This document shows, piece by piece, positions 32,486 through 44,400 of a stretch of DNA of 64,000 nucleotides; position 1 is the stretch's first letter; every line of letters starts with the position of its first letter. The notes under the pieces are model-generated. The model had not been told where the DNA came from and did not search any database. It worked only from the letters and a program-made list of their open reading frames with translations. A program made the translations under genes and the position numbers. Source of the DNA: Juglans regia (Eukaryota > Streptophyta > Magnoliopsida > Fagales > Juglandaceae); assembly GCF_001411555.2 (NCBI RefSeq), contig NC_049901.1, positions 31,606,933-31,670,932 of the forward strand. The letters are read 5' to 3'.

Positions 32486-35400
32486 GTCGAATTTCAAGAC
32501 TCTTACTTTTTCCTTTTTCTCTTCTCTGTTTTTTTGTTAAAAATAGAAAATATGCTCTTTCTTTTTATGTGCTTCAATTTCTAAGGTTTTTTTGGCTCTA
32601 AATTGCTTGTTAGGATACCAGCATAAGAAAAGAAAGATCCTTTGTTCTATCATTTTTGTTCTTGGAAGATGAAGTTTAACGAACATTCTTAATCCCCATT
32701 TATTTTCTTGATTCCTCTTGGCTACCATCAAAATTATCTTATACCTAAATTATGCGAATTTGCTTATTGTCTTCGACAATATATACGTTTAAGTTCAAGA
32801 TATGAGTTTTTTCGCAAATCAAGTCCCGTTTAAAGAGTTTCTGTGTATCAGTTTCACGTTTATTGAATTGAAGTTTGGTTTAGTTTAGGGTTGCATAAAG
32901 TTATATCTCTCCATGTTGTTCAAGTGTTTGTCCTAAACGATGGGGGAGATTAATGGATTATTTGCTAAAAGTTTACCATATGGGATATATGAAACTGCTA
33001 TTAGATAAAGAATGAAAATAGTTAGTGTGAAACATATGACTTTTTGGCTTCTTCCTTTTCTGGCGTGCAACGTTCTATGTTACAGATTGGTACCTGAAAG
33101 TGGATGCTAATTTGAGATGGATTGAAGCTGAAGTGAGTCTTATTGCTGATCTGATATTCTTTTGTAACTGTGTTTTTTTTGTCATGTAGGCAATGCACTC
33201 TTTGATGCATCGCAATATGAGTTTTTTGGTCATAATGCTGTGAAAGAAGTGGATTTGGGAGGTTTAGAAGACAATCGAGATAATGGTCCCGCATTCGGAC
33301 CTGCTGACGATGAGTATCATTTGTTTGATAGAGAAGAAGTAAGATTTTTGCTATCTTCAAAAAATGTTAAAACCTTTTTTCTTATAGGTAAAAAAAAATT
33401 GTTAAACTTTTTTATAGGTAAAAAAAAAAATTGCTAAACTTTTTTTTATAGGTAAAAAAAAATGTTTAAACTTACCTTACATGTTGAAAAATGTTTGAAT
33501 TTATATTTCATTGCGTGCCACAATTATGATTTCCATTATGCATGCCCTGTGGTTGTAACCTCTAGGTGTTGGCACAAGTGGTAAAGGCCTTGGGCTTGGG
33601 GGTATGCTCCCCCCAGGTCTAAGGTTCAAATCTCCTTGAGTGCAAACAATCTCTAGGGGCCATCAGACTGGGGGATTTTCCCTTCAAATTACCCGAGGTG
33701 CACTTGCGGGAAACTCCTTGCCGAGGGCTTGTGCACCCTCGGGATTAGTTGGGACGCTGTTCCTAGACCACCCGGTGCCAATAAAAAAAATGCCCTATGG
33801 TTGTAATCAAATGTATCTCGAATTAGTGTCATGACCTAGGGAAAGTGCTAAACACATATGTGTCACACCCAAAAGATCCAGTTGAAGTCACCACTATCCA
33901 TGTAAATTTTCACTTAATAAAAATCTGATGCAGGACTTGGTGTTTATGTAATGTGTTTACAATTTACCCATTCAGATGGGACTTGGCACAATTTGGGGTA
34001 TCACAATCTCCTTACATATTTCATCCACCCAATCGGGATATAAAAAATATGTCAATAGGTCTGGTATATACTTTCCTTTTCTATAGTTGTACCTTTCTAT
34101 GTCTTTCAACCTAGCATCTCAACTACATATAATCCTATTTTGATTATCCCCATCTTTATGCACTCATATATATACAAAATTCATGCAATGCATATCCAAG
34201 AAACTGTCCAATCCCTATGGGACCTCCATCTCAGTTCCTCATCAACGTTGTCATTTCACCTTAACCCTTGTTGCTTCACACATCATAATCACCTATACCT
34301 GGATTCTACTCAATCTTATTTTTAATCGGTAAATAAGATTTTATTGATCGTAGGAATTGGCAAAAACCCAAGTACACGGGTCTGCTCAATCATTTCATAT
34401 GGGCGTTTCCTGCACAGCCAATAGCGCTCCATGGTTTTGGTTTTCGATTCATCCATTTAGGCCAACAACAATAGTTTTTGAGAGTTGAGACTCCATTGAT
34501 GTTTCAACTCGAGGAGTTGAAAAAGTCAACAAGCATCCACCTTCGCTATTCCTTGTTGTTAATCCATGGGTAACTACCTTATGTCTATGCTATGCTTTTC
34601 AAGGATTCCAAGGAGACCTAGGAGTCTGAGTCTGTTCCCTCACTCCTATACCTAACCTCTCGAGAGAGCTTCTGTAGCTCCTTCCAATAGAAGAGATATA
34701 GTTTCTGAATCAGCTGAAGGAGAGTGAAGTGGCTTCCCCAACCTTGAGGTAAAGGACTTGTTTCATGTTTATCATGAATAAGTCTTGAAGTAGAAAATGG
34801 TATCCAATCAAGCATCAGTTCCCCCCCAAAAAAAAAAAAAAAAAGGCTATGGTGTTGGTATCCCAGTGAAAGAGGTTGAACTTCTTTATCTAAATCTGAC
34901 CGTTGTAACATGCTTCTTTGATTGATAGAATCTTTGAAGGTTTGGTTATTCACATGCAGATTTTTTTAGGGTAATACAACTTTATTTTTTTATTAATAAG
35001 ATAAAATTTAATTAATGATGAGAAGAGATGTTATCCCGGCACACAGGAAGTATAAATAAATCCACTAAATAAACAAAAGACCTGTTCACGTCTGTGAACA
35101 CCAACTTCTCTCATAGTTTCATATTTTGTGTCTATTAGATGTTGAAATAATTGACTGTTTGAAAATTGGTCAGTTTCTAGATGTTGGTTTGGTTCTGGAT
35201 TTTTAAGGAAGTTTTAAAAACTGAACAATGTTATCAAGGAGATAGTAGACTCATTAGAAAATCTATACTCACTCTCTCTATCTTTCGAAACTACAAGTTT
35301 AGTGGAGTTATGTTGTATTTTCAACAATTCAATTCGCTGGGTCTGAAAACTAGTACGTTGTTCAATTTACTTACTTTTCATTTCAGGTTGTAGGTTTTGG

Positions 35401-38400
35401 ATCTTTGTCTGACGTGGATGATCTAGCTGCTACTTTTGCTAAGGTTAGCTTCCTTGAAATTGATGCTCATGAAAGCATTGATATATAAATTTTGATGAGT
35501 TTCTCATTTTCTTTCATTTTATGTCTTGTTTGTTAACTTTTTGACTTTATTTCATGTGATGGTATTAGATTCTAACTATAATGCTCTCTCTTCTTTGTAA
35601 ATGTTAAGGCCTCGTTTGTTTTCACAACTATTCTCATCTAATCATTACAATTTTTCTAAATTTCCACACAAAATAAAATAAACAATTCAATTTTTTCAAA
35701 TCCCAAAACAAAAACAATATTAAAAAAAAAATATTCTAGCAATATTTTATTCAACTTTCAACTTTTATCTTAACTCATCTTATTTCATCTCATTTGTGAA
35801 AATAAACGAGGCCTAAGTTATAACACGCTTGTCAACTTATAAAATAAAAAGTTATAACACCCCCTTCCTCTAAGCATAGGGATGCTACTAACATAAACAA
35901 TTCTACGAGCCACGTATAAATAGATTCCATCATCAAAATATTCTGAAACTTGATCAATAAAACCCAACAATAATATTTATTTCAAAACGATAAAGTTATG
36001 AGTTCTCATAAAATCCTTAACGTTATTTGGAAAGACATTATAAAGAAAAAATCTCTCATAAACAATACAATTAGTCAAGTCTTAGTCTCCATATGCTGAG
36101 CCTGCCCTGCAGATCTATCATTGAATTCTTCATCATCTGTGATGTTTAAAACGTAAAGACAACAATGAGTTGAATACGCAGTTAGCAAATATAATAAAGG
36201 GTAAACATTTATAATTTATAACATTTCAATTTTTATTTTTAACACATGCATAAACTTAACATTAGAAAGAAAACCTTTACATCATACATGTACATCACAT
36301 GCAGTTCCTCAATACACATGATTATGCCTTGTGTACAAGGGTGGGTGATCTTTAAGATCACGATTCCAACTAGCGGTCTCTGGTGGAACACCACCAGAAA
36401 GGAGATGGACATTACACAACAAACTCAAGTGCTCTCGAGTGAGCAAAGTTTTGGCATTACCATGCATCTCTCATCCTTTAGCACTGTTAATCCTCGAAAT
36501 TCATTAGTCACAATATAGTGCGTGCAATCATGCAGTATTTTCCTTTCCTTTCGCTTCTTATGTTTTATTCATTACTACTGATAAAAAAAAATGTTTTATT
36601 CATTACTAACATAAATACTCATTACAATTGCATAACAACACATGCAGATGCATATCTCAATTGATTTACATTCACAATTTTCATGTCAATTTAGATATGC
36701 TTTTGCATGTGGTGATATGTAATTGTAGTGTAGTGTTTGGATTGAAGCGAAGTTGTTTGTGATCAGAAGAAGAGGGGGGACTCTATTTTGCTTAGTTGAG
36801 AAATGTAGAAAGTTCACGAAGGACCTATACCTCAATGGAGATGTGGTGGTTTGGATGGCTAAGGTGGTCGAGGAATGCTTAAAGTTCTCGGGTAATAGGG
36901 CACCTTACCTGACTAGAAGGGAGGGAAACAAAGTTTTTCTGATCCCACTATGTCAAAACACGTATGGTAGGTTTGTGAAATTGGTTGAGCTGGGCCCGGG
37001 CAAGGGGAAGGGTATCATTACAATTCCTGAAGGTAGAAATGGAAGTGGATGGGAAGGTTTTGTGAGGAAGGTAAGGGTTCAAGTTCCTCTGTTTTTGTCT
37101 TTGAAAACGAAGGTGACTTTAACAACGGTGTTGATAATAAGGCTTTCAAAGGAAAAGAGGTGAGAATGGTTTATCCTCACAAAGAGGTTTCTTCTTCCCA
37201 TGAAGCTCCTTGTTAGCTTCGTTGAATCCAGTGAATGATATTCTTGGCCCTAGCAAAGCATCTGGAAAAGATTATACCAAGCATTATGAGGCAAGGACGA
37301 TTACAAGAAATAAGAAAGAAAGATCGATGGAGGTGATCAGTAGGAATCTTCCTGTAGTTGGGGTTGACGGCCGGCATTCCCAGAAGTTGTAGAAAGTAGG
37401 AGAAGTTGAAGGGTCATTTTGGCACATACGGGTAGGGCTCCTGGGGTGGAAGGAGAGGTTGGACCACTATTTTAAATTTCCAACCGTACTGGCCGATACG
37501 ACCAAAATTTTCTGTACCGGCTGCTGGGCCGGTACAGGTATCCCATACGTTTTGTACTGGCCCAAATACCGGCCGTATCGGTCGTATCGGCCTCAATTTC
37601 GGCCTGTACCAGCCTATATTTCGGCCTTCATTTTTGTTTTCATTTTTTCAAATTACAAACTTATTTTTTGACCCCCAATTCAGACTAGACTATTTATAAT
37701 TTATATATATATGTATTTATATATAATTTATTTATATATATGTTATTATTTTGGAATATAATTTATATATATATTTATATATATAATTTATTCATATATC
37801 GACTATTCCGAAACGGTACACGAAACAGTATTGGTACCAAAATATTTTGTTTCAGTGCCTTGATTGGTACGACTTCCGGTACGGTATTCAAAACATTGGG
37901 CTGGACACATTGTTGAAGATAGTAGATGATGGACTGGGCCTAATTATGGGCTTAGATTTTGTTTCTAAACAATATAATGAAGTTGCTGTTGAGAAGAAGG
38001 GGGGGTTGCATGGGCCTAAGGATTCTAAAGCTAATAATGGAGTTGGGCTTGATAGAGGCCCACTTAAGAGGCCTGTGTTTCGGAAAGACCAATTCAGTGG
38101 TGGGCTTTAGAGCAAATCAAGCCCGAGAAGGGTGATGTTTTAGCCCAAACCTGTGGCGGCTCCAATGGTTGGTCCGTCTTCACAGAGTGGGTCGACGGTG
38201 ACGGGCGAATCTTCTGGGCGTATCCCGTCGACGAGTTCCGATACGGTTAATATGATATGGAGAAAGGGCTTTCTACAACCACGACGCCATCAAAGGAACA
38301 GGCCATTGAAGCAGCGGTGCCGACGAAAGTCCTTTTTACATAGAAGAGGTTGATGGTCGAAGGCGATTCTCTGGGAAGCAATACGATGGTTGGTTTGTCT

Positions 38401-41400
38401 CAGTCGACTCCTCAAATTGGTTCCTATCCATCAAAGGGTCAGTTTTGTTCCATTGTTAGGTCCAAACACACAATGGCTCTGGTGGAAGAGCATGTAACAC
38501 AGAAAGATGCGACAGAAAATGGAGGCTCTCTCGGGGGTACTATGGGGTCGTGTTCTAATACGATTGATAGGAATGAGATGTCTTCCCTAGGTCTAGTGAC
38601 AGGGAAGGCAAGTGTGGAAGAAGATGTCTATTGTGAGGGGTTGAGGGGGGGTCGAGAAGTCTGTCTCTAAGGTTCCTTATACTCAGCTCAATTTATTTAA
38701 TTTACAGATGGTGAGTGTTGGAGGTGAAGGCTTTGTTTCTGGTGAATTTGGAGAGTTGTTTGTTTCAGATGAAGATGAAGATCCTGATTCTGTTCCTTTG
38801 TGTTCTATTAATCCTGGTATCGAATGGCCTAATAATTCTTTTGACTGGTGTTGAGGAAGGTGGAAGAAATCAGGAATTGTGTGGGGATTTCTTGTGATGG
38901 ATTTAAGGTACAGTTTAGAGCTCTCCTAATTGCCATAGAGGCTGGTCAACCTGCTTTGGCCAGATCAGCTACCAAAAAGGAGAGGGAGCTGAAAAGATTG
39001 GAGTGTACTATCAATTATAACTCTAGGGAAGGGAGTGCCTTTAGAAATAAAGGCAAGGAGAGGGCTGTCAATGGTTCCTCATGAAGCCCAAGATCATATC
39101 TTGGAATGTCCAAGGGCTAAATGACTATAGGAAACGCCTTCGGGTGAATAATATGGTTTGTTAGTGGAAGGCTGAAGTTATTTGTTTTCAAGAAACTAAA
39201 TTGAAGATAGTCAATAAATCGGTGGTTAATAGCCTATGGAGCTGTAGTTGGGTGGGTTGGGTTGAGTTAGTCTCTAATGGAGCCTCGGGAGGTATTATTA
39301 TTATGTGGGATAGGAGGGCTGTGGAATTAGTAGATCATTATGTGGGAAATTACTTAGTGGCATGTCATGTTATGAATGTGGATGATGGATGTGAATGGGT
39401 GTTTGCTGGAGTATATGGGCCAAACTTGGACTCTAGAGGGAGTATTTTGTGGGACGAAATGGTGGGAATTTGCTGTTGGTGGGATCACCCTTGGTGCTTT
39501 GGTGGGGACTTCAATGTTACTTGGTTCCCTTGTGAGTGAGGAGGGGATTCTCAGAATAGTAAAGCTATGTCTGAGTTTTCAGATCTTATTTTTGAGCTAC
39601 AGTGGTTGATTTACCCATGGCGGGAGGGGAATTCACATGGTCAAATGGGAGAGCATGGACCCGGTTGGACAGATTTTTGATTTCGACTTCTTGGGAAGCT
39701 AAATTCATTGAGTATTTAGCTATTAGAGCACAAAATGTGATCACAATAGATTAGCCAAATTCCAAATAATTAGAATTTAGCTACAGTTACTTTTAAAATA
39801 ATTTCTAAATTTGAAGGTTACTGTACATACACTAAGTACATATTTTATCAATTATCTCTCCCTTTATTTCTATCACATATTTTATCACAATGGCTGGGTT
39901 CATGTGCACGGGTTCATGTGTTGGGGGGCTAGGTTCATACATTGATATATTAATTTGAGTTAGTGATATATTAATTTAATTAGAATATGATTACTAATTA
40001 ATATATAATAGGTAGAATAGTAAATAAAATAAAATAAAATAATAATTAAAAAAAATTAAATATTTTTGAAATTATTAATTACTCATTACTATATAATGAA
40101 TAAATGAATAATCCAATGTGGAGATTTGATGTGAATAGCCAAAATCAAATTCATCTTATATTATTTTATTGTTATATAATGAAAAAAATAGCTATTCCAA
40201 TGTGGAGATTTATGTGAATGGAATAGCCAAAAATCAAATTATCTTACATTCATAAAAAATATCCTTTAACTTTTGTTAATCCATTGAGAATGCTCTTAGC
40301 TTGATAAATGGGGTCTATAAAATCATCGCCAAGGTGTTAGCCAATCATATTAGTGTGGTTATGGACAAGATTATATCAAAGTCTCATAATGCATTTGTGA
40401 GGGAAGACAAATTTTTGACTGGGTTCTAATTGCAAACGAATACTTGGAAATTAGATTAAGAATGGATAAATCTGGAGTTTTAGTTAAATTGGACATGGAA
40501 AAGACTTTTGATCATGTCATTTGGGATTTCTTCTATACATACTTGGGAGATTTGGTTTTGGTGAGAAGTGGTGTTCATGGATTAAACATTGTATTTTGAC
40601 GGCCAGATTTTCGATATTAGTGAATGGCAATCTAGTTGGTTTTTTTAACAATTATTGGGGTTTGAGGCAAGGAGACCCCTTGTCTCATTTCCTTTTTGTA
40701 ATAGTGATGGATGCTTTGAGTCGTATGCTTGAAGCAGCTGTTGAAGGAAGATTTATGTCGGGTTTTGTGGTGGGTGATGACTCGGGATAGTATTACAGTA
40801 TCACATTTGCTTTTTGCAGACGACACTTTGATTTTATGTGATAACAATAAGGTTCTCCTTCGTGTTTTGAGAGCCTTACTGTTATGTTTTGAAGCTGTCT
40901 TTGGTTTAAGAATTAATCTTTCCAAGTTTGAAATTGTTCCAGTAGGTACGGTCACGAATATCTTAGATCTGGCCAATATTTTGGGATGTAAGGTAGCTTT
41001 GTTACCGATGAGATACCTTGGATTACCTATGGGTGCTCCTCACAAATCAGTTTCTATTTGGGATGGGGTGATTGAGAAGATTAGGAGGAGGTTAGCTGGC
41101 TGGAAAAAGTTATTCTTGTGAAAAGGTAGAAGAATTATCTTGATTAAGAGCACATCGACTAATCTCCCTACTTATTTCCTCTCTCTTTCCTTTACCAACT
41201 GGGGTTACTAAAAGCATAGAGAGGATTTATCAGAATTTTTTGTGGGATGGTAATGGAGAGGAAAGAGAGTTTCATTTGGTGAGTTGAAATAATGTTTGTC
41301 TCTCGGTGTCTTTTGGAGGTTTGGGAGTGCAAAATTTAAGACTTTTCAACAAAGCTCTTCTTGGAAATGGCTTTGGAGGTATCATAATGAGAGTAATGCA

Positions 41401-44400
41401 TTTTGGAGAAATATTGTGGATGTTAAATATGGAGGATGTGGGGGAGTTGGTGTACAAATGAAGTAAGAGGGATGTTTGGGGTGGGTTTGTGGAAGTCTAT
41501 TCGGTTGGGATTTTGGGGTTTTTTTTTTTGGGGGGGGGGGCTTTGTGAAGAATACTAAATTCAAGGTGGGCATCTATTTTTGGCATGACATTTGGTGTGG
41601 GGATTCAACTCTTAAGGATGTTTACCCTAATTTTTTTAGGATTGCTAGAGATGAAGGGGCTGCAGTGGCTGAGTCCTATCTCTTTTCTAACAATTTGATT
41701 CACTGGAGTGTGGAATTCACTAGAGATGTACAGGATTGGGTCTCAGAATAAGGCAAAATACTATATGAATGGTTGAATCTTTGGCCTTGTGATTTCTCTC
41801 TATTATATAAACTGTACAAAGCATTCTATACATGGAAAGAACTACGTATATGTTAATTCTATCCCTATACAATTTGTCAAATATTATGCTAATTATATTG
41901 AAGAGTAAATCAAGAAAACAAATATAGAAACAAGTATGGAAACAAATATTGACAGCAAAGCTGTCCATTGACAACCTCCCTCAAATTGATGCGGGTTGAT
42001 CAACAAGCATCAATTTGCTACTTAGGAAGCAATGTCGATGACAAGTGAGAGCCTTGGTGAAGATATCAGCAATTTGTAGTTCAGTGGAAATGTGTGGAAG
42101 AGTGATAACACGAGCTTCAAAGGCTTCACGGATAGAGTGACAGTCGACTTCAATATGCTTTGTGCGCTCATGATAGACAGGATTGGCCGTGATCTGAACA
42201 ACACTTGTATTATCGGCGTGTAAAGGTGTAGGATCGGTCTCAGAGAAGTTTAACTCAGCAAGCAAACCTCGTTGCTAAATAATTTCGGAACAAGCAAGAG
42301 ACATCGCTCGGTACTCAGATTCTGTAGATGACTTAGAAATGCTATCTTGCTTCTTACTCTTCCAGAAGATCAACGCATCACCTAAGAACACGCACCAATC
42401 AGTGATAGAGCGATGTGTATCAGCACAACCAACCCAATCAGCATCGCTATAAGCAACAAGATGAGGAGAATTCCCTGCAGGAAAGAATAAGCCACGGGCA
42501 GAAGTGCCTTGAACATAGCGTATGATCCTACGGATAGCAGCCAAATGAAGATGACGAGGAGTCTGAAGAAATTGGCTGACTTGCTGTACAACAAAAGAAA
42601 TATCTGGTCTAGTGATGGTGAGATAGACAAGGCTACCCACCAACTTTCGATATAAACTGGGATTAACATGTAAGTCACCCTCCTTTTTGCTTAGCTTGAC
42701 ATTTAATTCCATGGGAGTATCGACAGAGGTAGCCTCCTGTAGTCCAGCATACTTATGTTGATTGAGTGAAATACCAGAGGGACTACGATGCACCTCGACC
42801 AAGAAAATACATGAGAGACCCAAGATCTTTCATATGAAAGGGCTATGAGAGATGAGTCTTGAGCTGGACCAGTAAGGCAGAATCGGAACCAGTGATCACA
42901 ATATCATCAACATAAACCAAAAGTACAACAATACCCATGTCTGATTTTTGAAGAAACAATGAAGTGTCATACTTGCTCTGCTTGAAGGAAAATTGTAATA
43001 AAGTGGTTTGAAATTTATCAAACCAGGCCCTTGGAGCTTGTTTGAGACCATAAAGAGAGTGACGGAGTTTACACACATTGGAGGTTGGAGAGGGAAACAA
43101 TCCCGAGGGTGGCTTCATATAAATACACTCTTTAAGATCCACGTGAAGAAAAACATTCTTGACATCCATATGATGTAGTGGCCAATCATTGGAGGCAGTA
43201 AGAGCTAGGATCGTACGAACAATGGTCATCTTAGCCACAGGAGCAAAAGTCTCCTCATAATTGACACCATATTCCTGATTATTTCCAAGAGCCACAAACC
43301 GAGCTTTATAATGATCCAAACTTCCATCAGAGCGAACCTTGATTGAGTAAACCCATTTGCAACCCAGGGGAACTATAGTGGAAGGACAAGGCTCAATGTC
43401 TCAGGTGTGATTGGCCTCTAGAGCGGCAATTTCTTCCTGCATAGCTTGTCGCTAACAGTCATGTTTGACAGCATGTGAGTAGCATGTGAGAATATCAAAA
43501 TTGGACAATGCAACAGTAAGAGCTGAAATAGAATTGCCAGAAGAAAACCCATACCTATCCGAGGCACAGACACTCGAGGAGAGAGACACACCAAAGGTTC
43601 TGGAGGTGCTGCAACTGGCTGATTCTGGTGCATGTTAGGATCAGATATCGGGTGAGCCATTGGAAGAGACTGTGGGCGGGAGCGTCTCGCGTACACCATA
43701 CCTGGTTTAAAGCGAGAACTGACTTGATGAAGATATGAGAACTGCTGCTCAAAGGAGGAGAGGACCACAGTAGAAGAAGAGGGCACAGAGGACACATGAA
43801 AGAAATGTTGATTTTCAAATAAAATAACATTTCTGGAAATGCGCGTACGATGTAATGTAGGATCATAGCAAACAAATCCCTTTTGACATATAATATCCCA
43901 AGAATGTACATCTAACAGATTCAGCAGATAATTTATGTCGCTTATGAGGAGGTAAATGAACAAAACATACACAACCAAAGATATGAAATTTATCGTAACT
44001 GGGTTGTTTAGCAAACAAGCGGAAATAGGGAGATTCCATGTGTAAGACTTGGGAAGGTAAACAATTAATTGAGTAGCAGTTTTCAGAGTCTCAACCCAAG
44101 ACATGGATGGAACAGAGGATTCTAACAAGAGAGTACGTACCACTTCAAGAAGATGACGATTTTTGTGTTCGGCTACTCCATTTTGTTGGGGAGTAACAGG
44201 ACATGAATGTTGATGAATAATACCTTTAGAAGTTAAGAATGCCTGAAACTCAGTAGACAAATATTCACCACCATAATCTGTGCGTAATGTCTTAATAGTC
44301 GTAGAAAATTGATTGTCAACATATGCTAAAAACTTAGTGAAAGTAGAAAAACCTTAGATTTAGGGCGAATAAAATAAACTCAAGTAAATTTGCTATGATC

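Larger units (their letters stand above)
33339..35386 (+). other. PAT1-B intron 2
   Basis: 2048 bp, GT-AG, aligned with 617-2572. Private additions: A/T-tract triplication (33366-33466), SINE (33559-33789), LINE tail (34316-34380). A poly-C/poly-A tract lies near 34820-34842. No coding content. Confidence 0.85.
35444..36728 (+). other. PAT1-B intron 3, 5' part
   Basis: Aligned with 2630-3710 of PAT1-A. Private additions are the MITE at 35608-35813 and the 14-bp tail insertion at 36577-36590. Intron 3 as a whole runs 35444-50644, 15201 bp. Confidence 0.8.

Noticed and set aside
37470..37671. GC-rich CCGTACTGGCC/GTATCGG region considered as a protein-coding tyrosine-rich segment (37459-37671)
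   Set aside because: The amino acid bias comes from palindromic repeat motifs of a MITE-like element inserted in LINE-III.
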